Below are positions 1 to 6,602 of a DNA stretch of 6,602 bases, in pieces; within the stretch, counting starts at the first letter, position 1; every line of letters begins with the position of its first letter. A program made the translations under genes and the position numbers. Under the pieces are notes generated by a model. That model had not been told where the DNA came from and did no database searches. It was given only the letters and a program-made list of their open reading frames with translations. This DNA comes from Thermoprotei archaeon (GTDB lineage: Archaea; Thermoproteota; Thermoprotei; Thermofilales; Thermofilaceae), in the NCBI GenBank assembly GCA_003649495.1, contig QMRZ01000087.1, forward strand, positions 1 to 6,602. Direction: 5' to 3'.

Positions 1-5
1 GATTG

Positions 6-13
6 GGGGGTTA
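6..13 (+). promoter_or_regulatory. Ribosome binding site of the peptidase-permease gene
   Basis: GGGGGTTA matches six of eight bases of the archaeal Shine-Dalgarno consensus GGAGGTGA. It ends six bases before the ATG at 20, the same spacing as the site ahead of the next gene, and only three bases before the in-frame TTG at 17. This favours the ATG. The window is too short upstream to see a promoter. Confidence 0.5.
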
Positions 14-19
14 GCGTTG

Positions 20-3000
20 ATGCCTCGTCCACATAGCTTAGCGCTGTTCACCATCCTCCTGCTCGCTCTGAGCTCTGTGGCGTGGATCCCCCAGGTATCG
101 GCGCAGCCCCAATTCGATTTCACTGGGATCCTTAGGGCGATAGATTATGACGCCATATACAGGCACGTCAGCTACCTGGCTGGCCTGGGGTCGAGGGTCA
201 CTGGGTATGAGGGGAGTAGGGAGGCGGCCGCGTACATAGCCAGCTACTTCAAGGGGATACTCGGGGAGGGGAACGTCATAGTCCAGAATTACAGCGTGGT
301 CATTCCCCTCGATAAGGGCGCCACCATCACGGTGATTAAGGACGGGCGTGTCGTGAAGATCATAAGAGCGTACAACTTGTGGCCGAACTACATACAGACT
401 TGCAAGGCTGAGGGCCTGAGGGGGCGCCTCGTCTATGCTGGGAAGGGGGAGCTCAGCGACTTTAACGGGCTGGAGGTGGAGGGCAGCATCGTGCTCCTCG
501 ACTTCAACAGCGGCGGGCACTGGCTCAATGCGGCTAGGCTGGGGGCTAAGGCGGTGATCTTCATCGAGCCCGAGGATACGAGCAGGGTAGAGGCGTTGGC
601 TAAGTTCACGACTACGCCCCTCCACTTCCCCCGGCTATACGTGTCCAGGGAGGATGGCGAGTTCCTCCGCAGGATTTCCCGCGAGCCCAACGTGACGGTA
701 GTCATTGATAGCGACATGGAGTGGGTTGAGGTCGAGGCGCAGAACATCATAGGAGTAGTCAAGGGCGCCGAGTTCCCGGACGACATAATCGTGGTGGCAG
801 CCCACTACGATACGTGGTCTGTTGTGCCCCGCCTGGCCCCTGGGGCGGACGAGGCTGTGAGCGTGGCTGCTCTAATGGAGCTGGCTAGGTACTTCGCCCA
901 GCACAGGCCTAAGAGGACGATGTGGTTCGTGGCGTTGAGCGGCCACTGGGAGGCCCTAGCCGGCGCCAGGGAGTTCGTGGAGGAGTACTTCTTCAGCTCC
1001 GAGGTGATGTCGGGCGAGAAGAGGATGTGGATGTTCGTGGGCCTAGACTTCTCCACGGATGGCCACAGGGTGGCGCTCCTCTACAGGGGGCACATGTACG
1101 ACTTTGGGGCTAGCGGCCCCATGCTAAGGTGGTTGAAGTGGCTTCAGCCCAGGATATTCAAGGTGTACCTACCCCTGCTAGAGGAGCAGACGGGCAGGAC
1201 GTATGAGGTCAGGGACGGCTTCCACCCGTCGGGTACCTATGGGTGGTGGGCATCCATACCCGAGCCCTACATGCTGGACAGCGAGCCGTACGCCGTGGCC
1301 CACGGCCTCTCCTTCACCATTAGGACCGATGAGGTGCTTAGGCTCCACTTCTGCCATCCATTCAACACTCTGGAGAAGGTGAGGCTCGAGAACCTGAAGC
1401 CGCAGCTTGAGGTGGCGGCTGCCATCATCTATGGGCTGGCTAACGAGGATGAGATAGGGATGAAGTACAGCGAGGTATCGCCCTCCAGGTATCTCTTCAC
1501 AGCCGCTGGCGGCGACCTAGCGGGCTTCATGACGGTGAAGGGCAAAGTATGGGTCTTCAACATAACCAAGGGGTGGTACACGAGCGTGCCTAATGCGATA
1601 GTGGTCGCGTGTAGGGTCGATGTCAGCTACTCCTCCTACCCCTTCTCCCGGATAGTGACGATAAGTGACGAGAACGGGACCTTCGAGATCCACGGGATAA
1701 GCGGCTACGGCTACGGCCACGGCTACGGGCGCGTGGACGTGTGGCACTTCGAGGCTTATAAGCTGGACGGGAGGACGGGAGTCATAACTTACGCGCCGGA
1801 CCAGGGGCAGTACGGCAGGCTCCAGATAAAGTTCGACTACGAGATCAATAGGCAGCCCTACGAGGTGACGACCGTCGTCTTCAGGGCGATTCCGGTGGAG
1901 ATGTTCGACATAGTGGATCCCACCACCTACAGGCCTAGGGTCTTCATGAACCCCGTGTTCGAGACTACGCTCCGCACATGGAGCGGGAGGCCCTGGATTC
2001 TGATGCTTTACGACGCGAGGGGGGTGAGTCAGTTCGTCACGTGGGGCCTCTTCGACGTGGGCTACGAGAACACGGCAATAGTCTTCCTGCCCCCGCGCGC
2101 CCGGGGCCTGCTGATCTTTAAGTCAGGGCCCGACCTCGCTAACGTGGGGCTCCTGACCAACGCCTCGCTGAGCAGCCCGGAGGGCGAGGGGTTCGGCGGG
2201 CTCGCCAGTGGCAGGCTTGTGATACCGTTCACGGCGTACAGGTTCGCGCACGACACGCTAATGATCGCCGAGAGCCGCTATGGAGAGCTTAAGCGCTTCA
2301 TGATACGTGACCCGGTGACGGAGTTCTACCTAAACCAGGCTAGGGAGCACCTGGAGGCTGCCGCGAGATACTTCAAGCAGAGGGTATACGACAGGGCGTA
2401 CGCAGAGGCGTTCGCAGCGTGGAGCTACGCCGTGGGAGCCTACTCCAACGTAATGAGGATGATCTACGACACGGTCAACACCAGCCTGATTGTGTTCCTG
2501 ATCCTGATATTCTTCGCACTATTCTTCGAGAGACTGACGATCTCAGCCACCGGCGTGCGCGCGATGCTCACAGTCGCTGCGATATTCATCATAGTATTCT
2601 TAATATACATTAACGTGCACCCGGCGCCCAAGATAGCCTCCAACGTGTTGATAGGCCCGCTGAGCCTGACATCGCTCGTCCTCTTCATCGTGACGCTAGC
2701 CGTCTTCTACGATAAGGTCCGGGTGATCTCTAGGGAGTTCAGGGAGAGGCTGATGGGTATGCACGTGATAGAGAAGATGCCGGTCTCCTCGCTGATGACC
2801 ATAGCGATGAGCCAGGCTCCCAGGAACCTCCGCAAGCACCCGCTCAGGAGCATCCTAGTCTTCGTGACCGTTGCAGCCACAATATTCTCGATGACGGCCC
2901 TCACCTCGGTCACCCCCACGCTCGAGGCTAAGGCCGCGCCGCAGACGGGCATTACGCCCCTCTACCAGGGCATGCTGATTAAGCGGGACCTCCAGTTCGC

Positions 3001-4510
3001 CCCCGACATCGTGATAGAGCCCGAAATCGTGATGTTGCTCAAGGCTGTGGCTGGCTGGGAGGCTAAGATAATACCCAGGGCCTGGTGCTACCCGCCCAGC
3101 GTGGGCGGGGAGGGCGTTTACCTGGAGGTTAGGTCTAACGTGTCCTCCTACAGGGTGAAGGCAATAATAGGCATGGTCCCCGAGGAGCTGGATTTGATTA
3201 AGAACTCCCTGGTGGTGGGCGACTGGTTCGAGGAGTGGGACTACGCCAGCTGCATCCTGCCCCGCAACGTAGCTGAGCAGCTGAACGTCACTGTGGGCGA
3301 CGTGGTCGAGATCTACTCGATGAAGCTCCTGGTGAGGGGGGTCTTCGAGCCTAGCGTCCTCAACAGGATGAAGGACTTCGATAACTACGCAATGACGCCC
3401 GCTAACCCCGACAACATACAGGCGATCACCATAAAGCCCGTCACGACGCAGACCATGGAGATATACCCACTCTCGTGGGAGCAGGTCATAATAGTGCCTT
3501 ACAAGCTAGCTCTAGACCTCGGGGGCTTCCTGGCATCAGTCACCGTGGAGGGCAGGCCGGAGGTGATAGAGGAGGTTGGGAGGGATCTCGCAGTGATACT
3601 GCACGAGCTGAAGATCTACTACGCTAGCGATGAGCGAGTGTACGTGCCCAGCCCGGTCGGCTGGTACAGCATGGCTGGCCTCGAGTTCCTCCTAGCTCCC
3701 CTGATCATAGCTAGCCTGAACGTCGCTAGCATGATCCTGGCCTCTGTGAAGGAGAGGGAGAGTGAGATAAAGGTGTACTCGGCGGTAGGCCTGGCGCCAG
3801 CCGGCATAGTACTCATATTCCTAGTCGAGTCCATAATGTACGCCCTCATAGGCTGCGTCTTCGGCTACTTCCTCGGCGTGGGGGCCAACATCCTGATGAT
3901 TAAGCTTGGGATGCTCCCAGAGAACTACGTGGTGAACTTCTCGTCGATGGCCACCGTGATAGGGATAGGGGTGCCCATAGTGGCCGTGATGCTGTCGGCG
4001 ATATACCCGTCCTACATGGCCTCCAGGCTGATAACCCCATCGTACGAGAGGAAGTGGAAGATCCCCACCAGGCCTAAGGGCGACATATGGGAGATACCCC
4101 TGCCATTCTCGGCTGAGAGTGAGGATGAGGCCCTCGGCATGCTGGCCTACATAGGCGAGTACCTGAGGAGCAGGACCGTCGAGAGCGAGGATCCATTCAT
4201 CGTGCAGAGCGTGAAGCTATCGCCCGAGGACTACTCCGTGACGGCCACTATGCAGCTAATACCGCTAGAATCGGGAGTCTGGCAGGCAGTCAAGATATCA
4301 GCCGTCAAGAGTGAGGGGAGGTGGGTCATCCAGATGACGATAAAGCGGCAGACCGGCGTGAGGGAGGTCTGGGCCTCAAAGAACTACATGGTCGCCGACG
4401 CCATAAGGAAACAGCTGCTGCTCTGGAGGAGCCTGCCCCTCAAGACTAGGGAATCATACATAAGGAGGGGGAGAGAGGCTAGGGCGGAGGCGAGCGAGGG
4501 GGTGAGCTAG
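20..4510 (+). CDS. M28-like peptidase ectodomain fused to FtsX/MacB-type ABC permease
   Basis: Numbering is from the ATG at 20 (1496 aa). Residues 1-28 form a signal peptide (hydrophobic LALFTILLLALSSVAW, cleavage near VSA-Q). Residues about 130-220 resemble a PA domain lying within an M28 metallopeptidase fold (about 35-475). Visible M28 metal positions are H262/D264 (AHYDTW), D277 (PGADEA), D343 (GLDFS) and H446 or H443, but the usual Glu-Glu catalytic pair is H309-W310. Residues about 503-600 look like a carboxypeptidase-regulatory beta domain, and about 765-815 is helical. Membrane segments lie near 820-838, 847-866 and 876-897. The FtsX-type core has a first helix at 942-962 after a basic loop, an extracytoplasmic MacB-PCD-like domain (964-1215), and helices near 1219-1241, 1262-1290 and 1310-1333, with the family-like ERESEI loop at 1246-1251. 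Residues 1340-1496 are a cytosolic tail. The seven-helix topology is self-consistent, and all nine N-x-S/T sequons fall on predicted outside parts. The product is probably a surface peptide-processing or export/extraction protein; its substrate is unknown. No ABC ATPase is encoded here. An in-frame TTG at 17 is a possible alternative start, and the frame is open to the window edge. Confidence 0.85.
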   Translation: MPRPHSLALFTILLLALSSVAWIPQVSAQPQFDFTGILRAIDYDAIYRHVSYLAGLGSRVTGYEGSREAAAYIASYFKGILGEGNVIVQNYSVVIPLDKGATITVIKDGRVVKIIRAYNLWPNYIQTCKAEGLRGRLVYAGKGELSDFNGLEVEGSIVLLDFNSGGHWLNAARLGAKAVIFIEPEDTSRVEALAKFTTTPLHFPRLYVSREDGEFLRRISREPNVTVVIDSDMEWVEVEAQNIIGVVKGAEFPDDIIVVAAHYDTWSVVPRLAPGADEAVSVAALMELARYFAQHRPKRTMWFVALSGHWEALAGAREFVEEYFFSSEVMSGEKRMWMFVGLDFSTDGHRVALLYRGHMYDFGASGPMLRWLKWLQPRIFKVYLPLLEEQTGRTYEVRDGFHPSGTYGWWASIPEPYMLDSEPYAVAHGLSFTIRTDEVLRLHFCHPFNTLEKVRLENLKPQLEVAAAIIYGLANEDEIGMKYSEVSPSRYLFTAAGGDLAGFMTVKGKVWVFNITKGWYTSVPNAIVVACRVDVSYSSYPFSRIVTISDENGTFEIHGISGYGYGHGYGRVDVWHFEAYKLDGRTGVITYAPDQGQYGRLQIKFDYEINRQPYEVTTVVFRAIPVEMFDIVDPTTYRPRVFMNPVFETTLRTWSGRPWILMLYDARGVSQFVTWGLFDVGYENTAIVFLPPRARGLLIFKSGPDLANVGLLTNASLSSPEGEGFGGLASGRLVIPFTAYRFAHDTLMIAESRYGELKRFMIRDPVTEFYLNQAREHLEAAARYFKQRVYDRAYAEAFAAWSYAVGAYSNVMRMIYDTVNTSLIVFLILIFFALFFERLTISATGVRAMLTVAAIFIIVFLIYINVHPAPKIASNVLIGPLSLTSLVLFIVTLAVFYDKVRVISREFRERLMGMHVIEKMPVSSLMTIAMSQAPRNLRKHPLRSILVFVTVAATIFSMTALTSVTPTLEAKAAPQTGITPLYQGMLIKRDLQFAPDIVIEPEIVMLLKAVAGWEAKIIPRAWCYPPSVGGEGVYLEVRSNVSSYRVKAIIGMVPEELDLIKNSLVVGDWFEEWDYASCILPRNVAEQLNVTVGDVVEIYSMKLLVRGVFEPSVLNRMKDFDNYAMTPANPDNIQAITIKPVTTQTMEIYPLSWEQVIIVPYKLALDLGGFLASVTVEGRPEVIEEVGRDLAVILHELKIYYASDERVYVPSPVGWYSMAGLEFLLAPLIIASLNVASMILASVKERESEIKVYSAVGLAPAGIVLIFLVESIMYALIGCVFGYFLGVGANILMIKLGMLPENYVVNFSSMATVIGIGVPIVAVMLSAIYPSYMASRLITPSYERKWKIPTRPKGDIWEIPLPFSAESEDEALGMLAYIGEYLRSRTVESEDPFIVQSVKLSPEDYSVTATMQLIPLESGVWQAVKISAVKSEGRWVIQMTIKRQTGVREVWASKNYMVADAIRKQLLLWRSLPLKTRESYIRRGREARAEASEGVS
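1703..1729 (+). repeat. Short in-gene GGCTAC repeat encoding a Gly-Tyr-rich loop
   Basis: Four imperfect copies of a six-base unit (ggctac, ggctac, ggccac, ggctac) encode GYGYGHGYG at residues 562-570 of the peptidase-permease. The tract sits straight after a DENGTFEIHGIS strand, so it is probably an expanded loop of the carboxypeptidase-regulatory-like beta domain. It is in frame and does not disrupt the gene. Confidence 0.7.
4498..4505 (+). promoter_or_regulatory. Ribosome binding site of the OPT-like transporter gene
   Basis: GGGGGTGA matches seven of eight bases of GGAGGTGA. It lies inside the last codons of the upstream gene and ends six bases before the GTG at 4512. It decides the GTG as the start and, with the one-base gap between genes, indicates translational coupling. 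Confidence 0.7.
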
Positions 4511-4511
4511 A

Positions 4512-6455
4512 GTGGCGGAGGAGGCTAGTGGAGGGGTGGCGCTCAAGCCGGGCTTCACGTGGAGAACTGTCATCGCCCTCATAATCGCCTCCGCCATATT
4601 CCTGCCCGTAAACACCTACCTGCTCCTGGTCGCGGGGACCTCGATAGCTGGCTCGGCCGTCTACATACTGGTGCTGCTCTTCACCGAGCTGTCGACGTTC
4701 ATAGGCGTGTCCATGACTAAGCAGGAGATAACGCTGGTGTTCGCCCTCGGGGGCATGGCGGCCGGCACAGCATCCTATCTAGGGATGGTGTTCCGCCACT
4801 ACCTGGCTACCTCGTTCCTCTCATGGTCCTTCATAGATCCCTTCACCAAGAAGCCCATACCAGAGATCATTCCATCCTGGTACGCTCCCCCGCCCACGTC
4901 CGAGGCCGCCCACCTCAGGACGTTCCTACACCCCGACTGGCTCGTGCCCCTCATAGTGGTTAACGTGCAGTTCGGCCTATTCTACGTCCTCCAGGAGATA
5001 GCGCTGGCGATGATATGCTCTCTCGTCTTCGTGGAGGAGGAGAAGCTCCGCTTCCCCTTCGCCCTCGTTAACGCCCAGCTCATTACCACCCTCAGCGAGC
5101 GTGAGCCAGCCCAGCTCAGGATCTTCACGCTCGCCGCCGTGGCGGGCGGCATCTACGCCGCGATAGTCTACGGAGTGCCGACGATAACGATGGGCATGTT
5201 CAACATCCCCCTCCAGATAATCCCCATCCCATGGGTTGACCTCACAGCCGGCTATTACGGCATAGAGCAGGTAATGCCAGGGGCAATGTTCGGCATAGCC
5301 ACCGACCCCCTGTCCTGGGCTCTGGGGATACTGCTGCCCATGAGGACGATAGCGTTCATGGCCATTGGCTCCTTATCAGTGTGGGTGTTCGGCAACTGGC
5401 TGGCCACCACCTACTTCAGGGACCTATTCCCCGTGTGGGCGGAGGAGTGGCGCAAGGGGATGAACTTATCGCTGGTCTGGCAGAGGTCGTACCTGAGGAT
5501 ATGGGCCATCCCCAGCATAGGCTTCGTCTTCGCGCTGGCGACTCTGGGCCTGGCGATGGGGTGGCGCTCCTTCGTTAGGGCTTTCAAGGCCCTGGCGTCG
5601 AGGAGGGGTGGGACCTCCGCCTCAGTCTTCGGCTTCCCATCCCTTGAGAAGATAATAGCGATGTACCTCGTGGGGTCTGTCGGCTCGGTAGTGTTGTTCC
5701 AGATACTAGTGCCTGACTTCCCCGTGTGGGTCTCCTCCCTGGCGGTGCCGCTGAGCTTCATGCTGGCGATAGCTGGGACACAGGCTAGGGGCGAGACGGG
5801 GTTGAGCTTCACTGTGCCCTACCTCTGGAACACGCTCGTGCTGGCGTCGGGTTACCCCAAGGCTGATGCCTGGTTCATAAGCCCCGTCATTGGGGGCGAT
5901 AGCGCGCCGGGCTGGGTTGAGACAATCAAGATGGCGCTCCTGACCGAGACCAAGCCGATAGACTTCTTCAAGGCGTACGCGCTAACCGTGGTGCTGTACA
6001 ACATCTTCAGCTTCATATACGTGTCATTCTACTGGGCGATAGCGCCCATCCCGTCTTCACAGTACCCGTACACAATGGCCTACTGGCCCATCCAGCTGAT
6101 CTCTATGGGCATTTGGATCTCGCGGGAGATCGTGGCTAACGTGGCGGCACTAGCCTACTCCTACGCTGGCATGCTCTCCCTGGGGGTGGTGGGCACGCTG
6201 CTTAACAGGTACCTCGGCGTGCCCTTCGACTTCATAGCGCTAGTCACCGGCACGCAGACTATCCCGCCCTACTCTGTTGCCACGCTGCTCGGGGGGATGA
6301 TAGGCAAGGCCGTTGAGAGGTGGGTTGGGAGGGAGAAGCTCAACCAGTACAGGAATGTGGTGGTGGCTGGCCTCGGAGTGGGCCTGGGAGTGGTGACGGG
6401 CATCGCTGGAGCAATAACCCTGATAGCCAAGTCGACCTGGATAAAGCCCTTCTAG
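4512..6455 (+). CDS. OPT-superfamily-like polytopic membrane transporter
   Basis: This 647-residue protein is hydrophobic along almost its whole length, with about 13-15 probable membrane helices (for example near 17-41, 47-66, 70-94, 145-172, 203-221, 265-297, 330-350, 381-400, 405-423, 487-511, 526-560 and 616-640). Several stretches resemble the oligopeptide transporter superfamily: the first helix region (FTWRTVIALI, then PVNTYLLLVAG), the loop EEEKLRFPFALVNAQL at 175-190 like the conserved 'L-x-F/Y-P' segment of OPT proteins, the ARGETG loop at 425-430, and the glycine-rich last helix ending in a short basic tail. OPT proteins import oligopeptides or metal chelates, usually driven by protons; which substrate applies here cannot be told from the sequence. 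The assignment is by motif resemblance, and a related uncharacterised family (DUF6785/DUF6784 type) is the main alternative. Start is GTG, chosen from the strong ribosome binding site. It begins one base after the stop of the peptidase-permease gene, so the two are probably co-transcribed and may act on the same peptides. Confidence 0.65.
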   Translation: MAEEASGGVALKPGFTWRTVIALIIASAIFLPVNTYLLLVAGTSIAGSAVYILVLLFTELSTFIGVSMTKQEITLVFALGGMAAGTASYLGMVFRHYLATSFLSWSFIDPFTKKPIPEIIPSWYAPPPTSEAAHLRTFLHPDWLVPLIVVNVQFGLFYVLQEIALAMICSLVFVEEEKLRFPFALVNAQLITTLSEREPAQLRIFTLAAVAGGIYAAIVYGVPTITMGMFNIPLQIIPIPWVDLTAGYYGIEQVMPGAMFGIATDPLSWALGILLPMRTIAFMAIGSLSVWVFGNWLATTYFRDLFPVWAEEWRKGMNLSLVWQRSYLRIWAIPSIGFVFALATLGLAMGWRSFVRAFKALASRRGGTSASVFGFPSLEKIIAMYLVGSVGSVVLFQILVPDFPVWVSSLAVPLSFMLAIAGTQARGETGLSFTVPYLWNTLVLASGYPKADAWFISPVIGGDSAPGWVETIKMALLTETKPIDFFKAYALTVVLYNIFSFIYVSFYWAIAPIPSSQYPYTMAYWPIQLISMGIWISREIVANVAALAYSYAGMLSLGVVGTLLNRYLGVPFDFIALVTGTQTIPPYSVATLLGGMIGKAVERWVGREKLNQYRNVVVAGLGVGLGVVTGIAGAITLIAKSTWIKPF

Positions 6456-6472
6456 CCTCCCTGAGGAACTCC

Positions 6473-6477
6473 TTTTT
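6473..6477 (+). terminator. Probable T-run terminator of the plus-strand operon
   Basis: TTTTT, in the context CCTTTTTCTC, lies 18 bases after the stop of the transporter gene and before the 3' end of the convergent gene. Archaeal RNA polymerase terminates at such short T-runs without needing a hairpin. A weak four-base stem (CCTC/GAGG, 6456-6466) precedes it but is probably incidental. No matching T-run is seen for the minus-strand gene. Confidence 0.45.
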
Positions 6478-6480
6478 CTC

Positions 6481-6602
6481 TCAGTAGCTCTTGGCGACGT
6501 AGACTATGTAGCGCGCGGGAGCTCCACACCACGCGCACTTGCCGTAGTCGCCCTCGACGTGGCCTAGCTCAGTCCCCCTCACCTTGAGCCCTTCAATGGC
6601 GC
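6481..6602 (-). CDS. proS: C-terminus of archaeal-type prolyl-tRNA synthetase (partial)
   Basis: Only the last 39 complete codons and the TGA stop (6481-6483) are inside the window; the gene continues past the right edge. The peptide reads ...KVRGTELGHVEGDYGKCAWCG, then APARYIVYVAKSY and stop. The Cys-x-x-Cys pair (codons at 6535-6537 and 6526-6528), the following GAPA, and an invariant-looking C-terminal Tyr match the end of archaeal/eukaryotic-type ProRS, a class II synthetase that charges tRNA-Pro in the cytosol. In that family the two Cys are half of a C-terminal zinc site, and the terminal Tyr carboxylate reaches toward the active site (known for the Thermus enzyme). The gene converges on the transporter gene with a 25-bp gap and is probably functionally unrelated to it. 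Another zinc-ribbon protein is possible given the short fragment. Confidence 0.65.
   Translation of the reverse strand, partial: AIEGLKVRGTELGHVEGDYGKCAWCGAPARYIVYVAKSY

Noticed and set aside
17..19. TTG as the start of the peptidase-permease
   Set aside because: It is in frame, but the putative ribosome binding site would end only three bases away; the ATG at 20 has the same six-base spacing as the next gene and a normal signal peptide.
38..625. Long open frame on the minus strand (195 codons) opposite the peptidase domain
   Set aside because: It lies entirely antisense to a gene with clear domains, and its translation shows no recognisable motif or hydrophobic pattern. Such frames are common in GC-rich coding DNA.
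5411..5812. Minus-strand open frame of 133 codons opposite the transporter gene
   Set aside because: It is fully inside a well-supported membrane protein gene, with no ribosome binding site argument and no family resemblance.
6456..6466. Small inverted repeat (CCTC, three-base loop, GAGG) after the transporter gene
   Set aside because: A four-base stem is too weak to call a hairpin terminator, and archaeal termination depends on the T-run that follows.
1..6602. tRNA or rRNA genes, CRISPR arrays, insertion sequences
   Set aside because: Looked for and not seen. Nearly every base is accounted for by three protein genes, and there are no spaced direct repeats, transposase-like frames or terminal inverted repeats.

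Overview
The window reads as chromosomal DNA of an archaeon, most likely a thermophilic member of the Thermoproteota/TACK group. Support comes from GC-rich coding sequence with strong use of AGG for Arg and ATA for Ile, a GTG start behind a Shine-Dalgarno sequence close to GGAGGTGA, archaeal-type gene architecture, and the C-terminus of an archaeal/eukaryotic-type prolyl-tRNA synthetase at the right edge. I cannot name the species.

Layout: (1) 20-4510 (+) is a very large gene (1496 aa). It encodes a secreted-then-anchored protein: signal peptide, a PA-like domain inside an M28 (aminopeptidase Y/glutamate carboxypeptidase-like) metallopeptidase ectodomain, a carboxypeptidase-regulatory-like beta domain, further extracytoplasmic sequence with a helical stalk, three extra membrane segments, then a MacB/LolE/FtsX-type (type VII ABC) permease with its extracytoplasmic PCD-like domain, and a C-terminal cytosolic extension of about 155 residues. 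(2) 4512-6455 (+) starts one base after the first stop and encodes a polytopic membrane protein resembling the oligopeptide transporter (OPT) superfamily. (3) 6481-6602 (-) is the 3' end of a convergent gene, most probably proS. The 25-bp gap between the convergent genes holds a T-run that probably ends the plus-strand transcript.

The two plus-strand genes look like one translationally coupled transcription unit. A plausible reading (inference) is a cell-surface peptide-processing and uptake module: an extracytoplasmic peptidase-like domain physically joined to an ABC-type permease, next to an OPT-like carrier. Two things complicate it. The M28 active-site Glu-Glu pair is replaced by His-Trp, so the ectodomain may bind rather than cleave peptides, and no ABC ATPase is present, so the permease half must borrow one from outside the window or work differently.
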